Source of the DNA: Candidatus Defluviilinea gracilis
GTDB taxonomy: Bacteria > Chloroflexota > Anaerolineae > Anaerolineales > Villigracilaceae
Assembly (NCBI GenBank): GCA_016716235.1
Contig: JADJWS010000001.1
Location: forward strand, 1,674,001 to 1,738,000
DNA length: 64,000 bases
Direction: 5' to 3'
The notes beneath the pieces are model-generated. The model was not told the DNA's origin, ran no database searches, and saw only the letters and a list, made by a program, of their open reading frames with translations. Positions 6,783 to 14,718 of the stretch are shown one piece after another. The position numbers and the translations under genes were made by a program. The stretch's first letter is position 1. Every line of letters begins with the position of its first letter.

Positions 6783-8318
6783 TCACCCCACGCCTTGCAT
6801 CAACTTCGGACGGTATTGCAACGCCTCCGCCAAATGCACGGATTGGATGTCTTCGCTCCCCGCCAAGTCCGCGATCGTGCGGGCGAGTTTGAGGATGCGA
6901 TGATACGCCCGCGCCGATAGATTCATTTGACTCATCGCCGCTCGCATCAAACTCTGACCTTCATCCTGCAACTTGCAAAACTGACGAATCTCGCCCACGC
7001 GCATATCGGCGTTGCAAATAATATCGGATTTGCTATTCGCAAAACGTTTTTGTTGAATGTCTCTCGCGGCTTGGACTCGCGCGCGAATCGATTCGCTGGA
7101 TTCGCCGAGACGATCTCCGCTTAACTTTTCATAATCCACGCGCGGGACTTCGATGTGGATGTCAATTCGGTCGAGCATCGGACCTGAAATGCGTTTTTGA
7201 TATTTGGTCACCACGCCCTGTGCGCAGGTGCAGGGCTTTTGCGAATCGCCATAGTAGCCGCACGGGCATGGATTCATCGCCGCGATCAATTGAAAGTTTG
7301 CGGAGAAAGTGAGTGAGCCTTTCGCGCGGCTGATGGTGACGACTTTATCTTCCATGGGTTGGCGCATCACTTCGAGAACGCGGCTTCCGAATTCGGGGAA
7401 CTCGTCTAAAAACAAAACACCCCTGTGCGCGAGCGATATTTCTCCGGGCTTGGGGATGTTCCCGCCGCCCACCAGACCCGCGTGTGAAATGGTGTGATGC
7501 GGCGAACGGAACGGACGATGTCTGATGAGCGGAGTCCCTGCGGGGAGTTGATCGGCGACCGAATAGATGCGCGTCACATCCAACGATTCTTCGATGGACA
7601 TTTCAGGCAGAATGCCGGGCATGGCGCGCGCCAATAAAGTTTTTCCCGCGCCGGGCGAGCCAACCATCAACACATTATGTCCGCCAGCCGCGGCGACTTC
7701 GAGCGCGCGCTTCACGTGGTCTTGTCCTTTGATCTCGGAAAAATCTGTGGGCGTGTACAACGGCTCGAGCGCGTCACTGCTCGAGGGTTGATAAGGCTGA
7801 AGTAAACTGCGACCAGATAAATGGTTGTAAAGATCCGCAAGCGTCCGCACGGGGAACACTTCGAGATCGGGGATCAAAGCCGCTTCGCCCGCATCCGCCT
7901 CAGGCACGAACATCCGCTTGTATCCATTAGCGCGCGCGGTTGCCGCCATCGGGAGAATTCCTCGCGTGTGGCGCACGACTCCATCGAGCGAAAGTTCGCC
8001 GACGATGAGCGTGTTCTCAACAACGTCGTGCGGCAGATGACCCGAAAGGATGATCACGCCGAGCGCGATGGGCAAATCATACGCGGGTCCTTCTTTGCGG
8101 ATCGACGCGGGCGATAAATTGACAACGATGCGATGACGGGGAAAATGCAAGCCCGCATTTTTGACGGCGGTCTGCACGCGCTCGCGGCTCTCTTGCACGG
8201 CGGCATCGGGCAAGCCGACGATGATAACGGCGGGCAAGCCGTTCGAATAATCCACTTCGACTTCGACGATGACGCCTTCCAACCCAATCACGGCGCATGA
8301 GAAAACGCGAGCAAGCAT
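6783..8318 (-). CDS. comM: ComM/YifB-type Mg-chelatase-like AAA+ ATPase
   Basis: A 511-residue protein of full family length. It opens with MLARVFSCAVIGLEG, has the N-terminal ChlI domain (residues 20-140), a Walker A motif GSPGAGKT (about 218-225), Walker B LFLDEFPEF, the Cys-rich CPCGYYGD/CTC segment typical of the family, and the C-terminal Mg_chelatase_C helical domain with MNLSARAYHRILKLART. In naturally competent bacteria ComM is a hexameric helicase that promotes branch migration during integration of transformed DNA. I placed the start at the second Met (8318) because the family N-terminus begins there; the frame is open to 8357. Convergent with the RHS island, which carries a relic of this gene's 3' part. 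Confidence 0.92.
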   Translation of the reverse strand: MLARVFSCAVIGLEGVIVEVEVDYSNGLPAVIIVGLPDAAVQESRERVQTAVKNAGLHFPRHRIVVNLSPASIRKEGPAYDLPIALGVIILSGHLPHDVVENTLIVGELSLDGVVRHTRGILPMAATARANGYKRMFVPEADAGEAALIPDLEVFPVRTLADLYNHLSGRSLLQPYQPSSSDALEPLYTPTDFSEIKGQDHVKRALEVAAAGGHNVLMVGSPGAGKTLLARAMPGILPEMSIEESLDVTRIYSVADQLPAGTPLIRHRPFRSPHHTISHAGLVGGGNIPKPGEISLAHRGVLFLDEFPEFGSRVLEVMRQPMEDKVVTISRAKGSLTFSANFQLIAAMNPCPCGYYGDSQKPCTCAQGVVTKYQKRISGPMLDRIDIHIEVPRVDYEKLSGDRLGESSESIRARVQAARDIQQKRFANSKSDIICNADMRVGEIRQFCKLQDEGQSLMRAAMSQMNLSARAYHRILKLARTIADLAGSEDIQSVHLAEALQYRPKLMQGVG

Positions 8319-8358
8319 GGCGGAAGTGTAGACGAGGCAGGATGAAATGTCAAACAAA

Positions 8359-8378
8359 AAGACCCCTTGCGAGGTCTT
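8359..8378 (-). terminator. Terminator of the sugar ABC operon
   Basis: AAGACC/GGTCTT hairpin with a GC-containing loop; read on the minus strand it is followed by TTTTTGTTTG. It sits 19 bases after the stop codon of the last permease gene and before comM. Confidence 0.65.
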
Positions 8379-8397
8379 CTGTTTTCGAGATCGTGTT

Positions 8398-9216
8398 TCA
8401 GCCTTTCAGCGATCCAGCCAGCAAGCCGCGCAGGAAATATCTGCCGAGGAAGATATAGACCAACAGCGTCGGCAACGCGGCGAGAAGCGAGCCTGCCATT
8501 TGCACATTCCACGCGATGATCTGACTGCCTGCCATGTTGTTCAATGCGACTGTAATGGGCCATTCGGTGTTGCCGGTCAGCACCACCGCGAAGAGGAAGT
8601 CATTCCACGCGGAGGTGAACTGCCAGATCAACACCACCACAAAACTTGGGAGCGAGATCGGCAGGAGAATGTATCGGTAAATTCCCAACATGCTCGCGCC
8701 GTCTATTTTGGCGGCTTCGAGGAGTTCTTGCGGCAGACTGGCGTAATAATTTCGGAATGTAAGCGTAGTGATGGGAATGCCGTAAATGATGTGCGCCATT
8801 GCCAGCCCGGGCAAGCCGGTGATGCCCGCCGCGTTCATGAACTGCACAAGTGGAATGAGAATGCTTTGATACGGAATGAACATGCCGAACAAAATAAACG
8901 GGAAGATCACGTCTGCGCCGCGAAATTTCCATTTGGCGAGGACGAACCCGTTCAATGACCCAAGCGCGGACGACATGAGAGTGGCTGGGATCACCATCAA
9001 AAAACTGTTCCACAGCGAGGGTGATAATTTTGCAAACGCTTCAATATAGTTATCGAAGGCGATGCCGCGCGGCAGGTCCCACATGGTCTTCAGGCTAATT
9101 TCATCGAATGCCTTGAAGCCGGTGATGATCATCACATACATGGGGATCAGGTAAAAGATCGCCATGCCGATCAACGGAAGGTACAACCAGTTCTTGGAAA
9201 GGCGTAGAGATTTCAT
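8398..9216 (-). CDS. Carbohydrate ABC transporter permease, MalG type
   Basis: A 272-residue inner-membrane protein with six hydrophobic segments. The EAA loop that contacts the ATPase is clear: EAAKIDGASMLGIYRYILLPISLPS (residues about 185-209). It begins MKSLRLSKNW at 9216; a longer frame exists but would overlap most of the partner permease. Its ATG overlaps the stop of that partner by 4 bases, so the two are translated together. With the partner and the lipoprotein it forms a sugar importer of the CUT1 class. No ATPase gene is nearby, so a shared MsmK/UgpC-like ATPase elsewhere is expected. Confidence 0.9.
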   Translation of the reverse strand: MKSLRLSKNWLYLPLIGMAIFYLIPMYVMIITGFKAFDEISLKTMWDLPRGIAFDNYIEAFAKLSPSLWNSFLMVIPATLMSSALGSLNGFVLAKWKFRGADVIFPFILFGMFIPYQSILIPLVQFMNAAGITGLPGLAMAHIIYGIPITTLTFRNYYASLPQELLEAAKIDGASMLGIYRYILLPISLPSFVVVLIWQFTSAWNDFLFAVVLTGNTEWPITVALNNMAGSQIIAWNVQMAGSLLAALPTLLVYIFLGRYFLRGLLAGSLKG

Positions 9217-10100
9217 GATTGCGCCTCCGTTTTGAGGGTGTATCGGATGTAGGGAATGATGAGGATCGCCACACTGAGAAGCAGGATAATACCGATCGCC
9301 GCGCCGCGCCCATAGAAGAGGCCGTCGAAGGTTGCCTGCCACATATAAATGGCGGGAACGTCGAGTTGGAGTTGTTTCCCGGCAATCGCCACGATGAGGT
9401 CGAACACTTTCAACGACATGTGCCCCAGAATGATGAGGGCGGAAAGCGTCACGGGCGCGAGAAGGGGAATCATGATGTGGCGATAGATCTGCGCTTCGCT
9501 GGCTCCATCGATGCGCGCGGCTTCTTTGAGTTCCTGCGGGATGGCGCGCAACCCGGCAAGGTATAACGCCATGGTGTAACCAGACATCTGCCAGATCGCC
9601 GCGAGCGCGATCGCCGCCATGCCCCACTGCGGAGTGGTATGCCACGCGTTGACCAGAGAATCCAACCCGAGATTTGTAAATAACAAATTAAACCCGCTCA
9701 TGCGCGAACCCATGGCGGGATTCATCAACCAGCGCCAGACGACGCCGGTCACGATATAAGAAATTGCCATCGGAAAAAGGAACAGACTGCGGAAGAACCC
9801 TTCGCCCCTCAAACCCTGGTCGAGCATGACGGCAAGTAAAAATCCAAGCGTCAGACTGCCGATCACGAATACCCCCGTAAAGATCAATGTGTTCTTCACA
9901 TCCACGGCAAAGCGCGGGTCTTTGAACAGTTCAATATAATTGTTGATGCTGTTCCATGTATAGTCCGGGTTCAAGCCTTTCCATTTACTCAACGAAACCC
10001 GCACCGACCAGGCGATGAATCCATAGACGAAGATCAATACCGCCAAAATGGACGGGGAAACAAGGATGATGTTCAGAACGCGGTCTTTGTCTTTTGTCAT
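9213..10100 (-). CDS. Carbohydrate ABC transporter permease, MalF type
   Basis: A 295-residue protein with six membrane segments and an EAA motif, EAARIDGASEAQIYRHIMIPLLAP (about residues 188-211). Length and spacing fit the shorter MalF-like subunits of the CUT1 family (UgpA/LacF type). It is the second gene of the lipoprotein-permease-permease unit; a hairpin lies between it and the binding-protein gene. It would form the transmembrane pore with the MalG-type partner. The sugar cannot be told from the sequence. Confidence 0.9.
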   Translation of the reverse strand: MTKDKDRVLNIILVSPSILAVLIFVYGFIAWSVRVSLSKWKGLNPDYTWNSINNYIELFKDPRFAVDVKNTLIFTGVFVIGSLTLGFLLAVMLDQGLRGEGFFRSLFLFPMAISYIVTGVVWRWLMNPAMGSRMSGFNLLFTNLGLDSLVNAWHTTPQWGMAAIALAAIWQMSGYTMALYLAGLRAIPQELKEAARIDGASEAQIYRHIMIPLLAPVTLSALIILGHMSLKVFDLIVAIAGKQLQLDVPAIYMWQATFDGLFYGRGAAIGIILLLSVAILIIPYIRYTLKTEAQS

Positions 10101-10130
10101 AGCGCATCCATTCCTTGGTGGCGATAAAAA

Positions 10131-10162
10131 ATTGCTGAGGCTCCGCGTGGAGCCTCAGCAAT
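10131..10162 (-). terminator. Intercistronic hairpin with T-run after the binding-protein gene
   Basis: Perfect 14-bp stem (ATTGCTGAGGCTCC and its complement) with a 4-base loop; on the minus strand it is followed by TTTTTATCG. It sits between the binding-protein gene and the first permease gene. Such hairpins usually stop part of the transcripts or protect the upstream mRNA, giving much more binding protein than permease. Confidence 0.75.
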
Positions 10163-10175
10163 TCTAACACTAGAC

Positions 10176-11513
10176 CTACTTGCAGGGACCAGAACTGGCG
10201 CAAGCCGCAGCGAGCGCGGACTGGAACGCGTCCACATCGCCGCTGGCGAGGAACAGCCCGAGCGCCGTATCGATCTCGGTCTTCCACGAGTCGTTGGCAA
10301 CCACGCCGTGAGTCAACGAGCCGACCACGGTGTTGGAGGACCAATCGTCCATGGCAGATTGCAGATATTCGCCGAACAGCGATTTATCGCAATCGGTGCG
10401 GGCGCAGATGGAACCCTTGACCGGGTTGAACGCTTCCTGACCTTCCTTTGAGCCTGCCACCTTCAACCATTCGAGCGCGGCATCGTGATGAGGCGCGCCA
10501 ACCGCAAGGACGAAGGAATCGGAGAGGAACTGGAAGACGCCGTTCGCGCCCGGAGTCGCCGCCCAACCGTAATCGGTGTTGGCGGTCTTGCCCAACTCAA
10601 TGAAGTAGCCAGCCGCCCAGTCGCCCATCACATTGAACGCGGCTTCGCCGTTCACCACAAGTTGCGAGGCATCCTGCCACGTCAACGAAGCGGAATCGCT
10701 ATTGGCATAGCTCAACACTTTGGCGTAATTCTCCAAAGCGGTCTTTACTTCTGGGCTGGCCCAATCGGTGGAGCCATCCCACAGACCGTTGTAGGCATCG
10801 GGACCAAGCGTGCCGAGCAGGACGGTTTCGAACAGGTGCATCTTCGTCCATTGTTCGCCGAGCGCGAGAGGCTGAACGCCTGCCGCTTGCAGGGTATCCA
10901 TAGCCGCGAACCATTCATCCATGGTGGTCGGCACTGCCACGCCGTTGGCTTCGAGCAAGCCCGGGTTGTACCACAGCACATTCGCGCGGTGAATGTTGAC
11001 CGGCACGGAATAGATATTGCCATCCTGCGAGATCAATGGGATCAACGTTTCGGGCATCACATCGAGCCAGCCTTCGGCTTTATACAGATCGTTCAGCGGT
11101 TCGATCTGACCGGCGGCAACATAAGTGCCGATCAGTTCCTGACCCGCATGACCCTGCCACGAATCGGGCGGATCGCCAGCCTGCAAGCGGGTCGCAAGGA
11201 CCGCGCGCGCGTTCGTGCCTGCGCCGCCGGCTACAGCCGCATTGATAAATTCGATGTTCGGGTCTGTGCCGTTGAACACTTTGATCATGGCTTCGAGACC
11301 AGCCGCTTCGCCGCCGCCGGTCCACCATGAGAACACTTCCACTTCATCGGCCGCGGCGGGCGCTTCGGTGGCGGGCGCTTCGGTCGCAGGCGCTTCCGTT
11401 GCGGGCGCCTCCGTTGCGGCTGGGGGCGCCTCGGTGGCCGCGGGCGCGCAGGATGACAGCGCGATGGAAACGATCATCAACGCGCTCAATAGGTAAAACA
11501 GTTTCTTATTCAT
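10176..11513 (-). CDS. Sugar-binding lipoprotein of ABC transporter (family 1 SBP)
   Basis: A 445-residue extracellular solute-binding protein. It has a lipoprotein signal (MNKKLFYLLSALMIVSIAL, lipobox LSSC), a repetitive PATEA linker (residues 25-55), then an SBP_bac_1 domain beginning EVFSWWTGGGEA with features such as DSWQGHAGQELIG, NVLWYNPGLLEANG and WLKVAGSKEGQEAFNP. Such proteins capture mono- or oligosaccharides outside the membrane and deliver them to the MalF/MalG-type permeases. It lies directly downstream of the ROK regulator, 76 bases away, so sugar-responsive control is likely. The four identical PATEA units are coded by near-identical DNA, a local slippage product. Confidence 0.9.
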   Translation of the reverse strand: MNKKLFYLLSALMIVSIALSSCAPAATEAPPAATEAPATEAPATEAPATEAPAAADEVEVFSWWTGGGEAAGLEAMIKVFNGTDPNIEFINAAVAGGAGTNARAVLATRLQAGDPPDSWQGHAGQELIGTYVAAGQIEPLNDLYKAEGWLDVMPETLIPLISQDGNIYSVPVNIHRANVLWYNPGLLEANGVAVPTTMDEWFAAMDTLQAAGVQPLALGEQWTKMHLFETVLLGTLGPDAYNGLWDGSTDWASPEVKTALENYAKVLSYANSDSASLTWQDASQLVVNGEAAFNVMGDWAAGYFIELGKTANTDYGWAATPGANGVFQFLSDSFVLAVGAPHHDAALEWLKVAGSKEGQEAFNPVKGSICARTDCDKSLFGEYLQSAMDDWSSNTVVGSLTHGVVANDSWKTEIDTALGLFLASGDVDAFQSALAAACASSGPCK

Positions 11514-11589
11514 ACTTCTTCTCCTAATCTAAATTGGAAACACGATTGATCGACACGGATACGCTCAAGTTCTTCCTCACGCCTCAACA

Positions 11590-12822
11590 TCACCTCCTTT
11601 CAACACTCGATGGATTCCACATGATATCTTCCACAACAATCGCGACCGCGCCAAACAAACTGGCATCGTCTCCAAACACAGATGGGATCACATCCGTCTT
11701 CTTCAACACATCGTTCAAAGCACGTTGCGAGATGGCTTCTTTCAGCGCGGGGAGCAAATGCCCGCTTGCCGCGCTCAAGGTGCCGCCAATGACCACCTTC
11801 TCCGGGTTGAAGATATTCACCAGCCCGGCGATTCCCTGCCCCATCGCGCGGCCGACCTCGTCAAACGATTCGCGCGCCACCTCATCGCCGCCATCAGCGG
11901 CTTGTTTGATGAGTTCCACAGAAAGCGCCGGTTCGTTTTTTTCCAACATCAGGTTTTGCGCAAGACTGGAGCGTCCATTCTTCAAACCCGCCTCCACGCG
12001 GCGAATCAGGGCGCGCTGGTTCGCCCGTGTTTCCCAACAACTTGGGTTGCCGCACAGGCACACTTCACCCGTTCCCTCCGACAGGGTGGGGATGTGACCA
12101 ATCTCACCGGCATACCCGTTGTGACCGCGATACAACTTGCCGTTCAAAAAGAGACCGCCTCCCACCCCAACGCCGGCATAGATGAAAAGAAAATCTTTTG
12201 TCTGCCTCATCACGCCGAATAAATGCTCCGCTACTCCAGCGGCATTCGCATCGTTTTCAATATATGCCTTGAGCCCCGTATGCTCGGAGAAAATTTTTCT
12301 CAATGGAACATTATGCCAGCGCAAGTTGGGCGAAAAAACCATCACCCCTTCCTTCAAGTCCACGGTGCCCGGCGCGGCAAGCCCCAAGCCCAATAAACGA
12401 AGGTTTAAAGCGCGGCAACGAGTCATTGCCTCATCCACCAGGTCCAACGTTTGCTTGATGGTTTTGGTCTTCTCCTCGAAAGGGTCCGCCTTTTCTTTGC
12501 GCCTCCAGAGCGTTGTGCCGACAAAATCCATCAATGCCACAGCCACAAAATCAACACCCAACTCCACGCCGATAATTCCCCCAGCCTTGGGGTTGATCTC
12601 CAGCAGGGTGGCGGGGCGCCCGGTGCCGATCGTGCCCGTTCCGATCTCATGGATCAACCCGCGCGCAAGTAAATCCTCGACCAAACTCGAAACAGTCGAC
12701 TTGTTCAACTCGGTCATCACTGCCAACTTGGCGCGCGAAAGAGGCGCGTCATTATGAATGTTCCTCAGAACCAGAGATAAATTCGTCTCTCGAAAGAAGG
12801 CTTGATCAGTTGTTTTCTTCAT
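11590..12822 (-). CDS. ROK-family transcriptional regulator (NagC/XylR type)
   Basis: A 410-residue protein. Residues 1-75 form a winged helix-turn-helix (LSRAKLAVMTELNKSTVSSLVEDLL is the recognition region), and the rest is a ROK sugar-binding domain with DFVG, a glycine-rich GVGVGGGLFLNGKLYRG loop, EIGHIP and the zinc-binding Cys cluster CLCGNPSCWE. These features are those of repressors that leave DNA when a sugar or sugar phosphate binds. It is encoded upstream of the sugar-binding protein and permeases on the same strand. A clean inverted repeat just before its start codon is a probable autoregulatory operator. Confidence 0.9.
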   Translation of the reverse strand: MKKTTDQAFFRETNLSLVLRNIHNDAPLSRAKLAVMTELNKSTVSSLVEDLLARGLIHEIGTGTIGTGRPATLLEINPKAGGIIGVELGVDFVAVALMDFVGTTLWRRKEKADPFEEKTKTIKQTLDLVDEAMTRCRALNLRLLGLGLAAPGTVDLKEGVMVFSPNLRWHNVPLRKIFSEHTGLKAYIENDANAAGVAEHLFGVMRQTKDFLFIYAGVGVGGGLFLNGKLYRGHNGYAGEIGHIPTLSEGTGEVCLCGNPSCWETRANQRALIRRVEAGLKNGRSSLAQNLMLEKNEPALSVELIKQAADGGDEVARESFDEVGRAMGQGIAGLVNIFNPEKVVIGGTLSAASGHLLPALKEAISQRALNDVLKKTDVIPSVFGDDASLFGAVAIVVEDIMWNPSSVERR

Positions 12823-12824
12823 TG

Positions 12825-12849
12825 TTAGTATGTTGGGGCAACAAACTAA
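12825..12849. promoter_or_regulatory. Probable ROK operator
   Basis: Inverted repeat TTAGTATGTTG - GGG - CAACAAACTAA (10 of 11 pairs match), ending two bases before the ROK start codon. ROK repressors bind AT-rich palindromes of this sort, so autoregulation is likely. I did not find an equally good copy before the binding-protein gene. Confidence 0.7.
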
Positions 12850-12892
12850 TCATAGCCCACCCTTAGAACCCTGTCAATGAAGATTTTCCGAT

Positions 12893-14206
12893 TTACCCAC
12901 CCGCCCAAAATAAGAAAACTAAATCGTTGACGTTTGTGCCTGTCGGATGTGTGCGGATTAAATCGCCAAGCGACTCGAAGAACGGAAACGCGTCATTTCT
13001 CGACAGGCTGTCTGCCTCGCTCAACCCCAGCCTCATCGCCCTTTCAGCCGATTCGCCTGTGGCAACCGCGCCCGCCGCATCGGTGGGACCGTCCTCGCCG
13101 TCGGTTGCTAATGCGATCAACATCGCGTTGGGTACATCGCGCAATTCATTGATAGCGGCTAACGCCAGTTCTTGATTCCGCCCGCCTTTGCCATTACCGC
13201 GAATGGTTACAGTTGTTTCTCCGCCCGCGATCAAGCAAAACGGACGCGGGCGTTTCGTCGCTTCGTCGCGCAGTTTAGTTGACAGCATCACGCCAACTTC
13301 ACGCGCTTCGCCTTGCAATTCGTTCGTGAGTATTTCCGAATCAAATCCTTCGCGTTGCGCTTGTTCGAGCGCGGCTTGCGCGGCGAGTCTGTTGTCGCCG
13401 ATGATGATGTTTTGGACGCGGGAGAATGTTGGGTGATTGGGTTTAGTAGTTTCAAAAAGAGAATTAGAGAATTGGAGAATTGTTGGTTGGATAAGCGCGT
13501 ATCTTTCAAGAATTGCGCGAGCATCTTCGCGTGTGGTTGGGTCGGGGGCGGTGGGACCTGAGGCGATAGCCTCGAGCGGATTGCCGATCACATCCGAGAG
13601 GATCAGGCTGATGATGTTGGCTTTCGTCGCGCGCGCCAAGCCTCCGCCTTTGACTCGGTCCAAGTGGCGGCGGATGGTGTTGATCTCGTTGATGGTCGCG
13701 CCCGATGCTAATAACAAAGCGGTGAGCGTTTGCAACTCCTCCAGCGGAATCACCGGCGCGGTCATCAGCGCCGAGCCTCCGCCTGAGATCAAACAGATGA
13801 GTGTGTCTTCTTCTTTTAAAGAAGCAACAAACTCAAGCGCGCGTTCGCCCGCGTGGACGGATCGCGCGTCGGGGATGGGATGTCCGCTGAGGAGGAGGGG
13901 AAACTGGCTCATTTCCGCGCTGAGCGGAGGTCTGAGCGGAGCGACAGCGGAGACGAAGACCGAAGTCGAAGCGGATGAAGCGTGCTTGCTAATGGCGAGC
14001 GCGCCCGCAAGCGGAATCGATTCGGCTAGGGCGGTCATCATCGGAACGGCGGCTTTTCCAACGGCGAGACCGTACACATCGCCCGCCACACTCGGCAAAT
14101 GACTTTTTACCGCAATGTATGGGTCAACCGCATTCAACGCCGCAGACAAGATTCGCAAGATGCGCGGGTCGTTGAGGCTGTGTGTAGCAAAACGATTTGC
14201 ATCCAT
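12893..14206 (-). CDS. Glycerate 2-kinase (DUF4147/MOFRL family)
   Basis: A 437-residue protein with the two-part architecture of class II glycerate kinases: an N-terminal DUF4147 domain (VGKAA, LISGGGSALM, NTIRRHLDRVKGGGLA) and a C-terminal MOFRL domain (LIAGGETTVTIRGNGKGGRNQELALA, LATDGEDGPTDAAGA). The enzyme phosphorylates glycerate to 2-phosphoglycerate. The start at 14206 gives the usual N-terminus; the open frame goes on to 14257. Two low-complexity tracts interrupt the normal family sequence: about 13445-13485 (repeats of AGAATTGGAGAATT type) and about 13933-13976 (GCGGAG/GAAGTCGAAG type). They add residues in probable loops without breaking the frame. Confidence 0.88.
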   Translation of the reverse strand: MDANRFATHSLNDPRILRILSAALNAVDPYIAVKSHLPSVAGDVYGLAVGKAAVPMMTALAESIPLAGALAISKHASSASTSVFVSAVAPLRPPLSAEMSQFPLLLSGHPIPDARSVHAGERALEFVASLKEEDTLICLISGGGSALMTAPVIPLEELQTLTALLLASGATINEINTIRRHLDRVKGGGLARATKANIISLILSDVIGNPLEAIASGPTAPDPTTREDARAILERYALIQPTILQFSNSLFETTKPNHPTFSRVQNIIIGDNRLAAQAALEQAQREGFDSEILTNELQGEAREVGVMLSTKLRDEATKRPRPFCLIAGGETTVTIRGNGKGGRNQELALAAINELRDVPNAMLIALATDGEDGPTDAAGAVATGESAERAMRLGLSEADSLSRNDAFPFFESLGDLIRTHPTGTNVNDLVFLFWAGG

Positions 14207-14236
14207 GTTTGGTATCTTATCATCCTGAGAAAAAAA

Positions 14237-14265
14237 GAAGGCGGTCGCTTCGGGCAACCGCCTTC
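14237..14265 (-). terminator. Terminator of ridA
   Basis: GAAGGCGGT/ACCGCCTTC 9-bp stem; on the minus strand it is followed by TTTTTTCTC. It lies 14 bases after the RidA-family stop codon. Confidence 0.8.
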
Positions 14266-14278
14266 TCGATGCGCCGCT

Positions 14279-14656
14279 TTACGGCAACTTTGCGATGGCT
14301 TCGATCTCGATCAGAAATTGTTCATCCACCAGGGCGGCGACCACGGTGGCGCGCGCGGGACGCGGCACGGGGAAATATTCCATGTAGATCGGGTTGAACG
14401 CTTGCAGGTACTCCGGCTTGGTGATGTAAACGTTCGCCTTCACAACATCCTTGAGGTCACACCCTGCGGCATGCAAGACAGCGCGCATATTTTCCAGCGT
14501 GAAACGGGTTTGCTCTTCGATGGTCGCGCCGATGGTTCCATCGGGTGCGCGCCCCACCTGCCCGGCCACGAACAAAAATCCGCCGCTGACGATGCCCGGC
14601 GAATAAGGTCCCATGGGGTTTGCGCCTTCCGGTAGTATGGCTTGTTTATCGGTCAT
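14279..14656 (-). CDS. ridA: RidA/YjgF/YER057c family enamine/imine deaminase
   Basis: A 125-residue single-domain protein of typical length. It has the family pattern GPYSPGIVSGGFLFVAGQVG, NMRAVLHAAGCDLKDVVKANVYI, the signature PARATVVAALV with the substrate-binding Arg, and IEIEAIAKL at the end. Members hydrolyse reactive 2-aminoacrylate released by PLP enzymes, and some act in degradation of aromatic or pyrimidine compounds. It is followed by its own terminator, so it is probably a single-gene unit. Confidence 0.92.
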   Translation of the reverse strand: MTDKQAILPEGANPMGPYSPGIVSGGFLFVAGQVGRAPDGTIGATIEEQTRFTLENMRAVLHAAGCDLKDVVKANVYITKPEYLQAFNPIYMEYFPVPRPARATVVAALVDEQFLIEIEAIAKLP

Positions 14657-14718
14657 GGTAATGTCTCCTGGTTATGGAATGGATTGTCTCGGAAATAGGG
14701 AAGCGTCTATCAAAGCGT

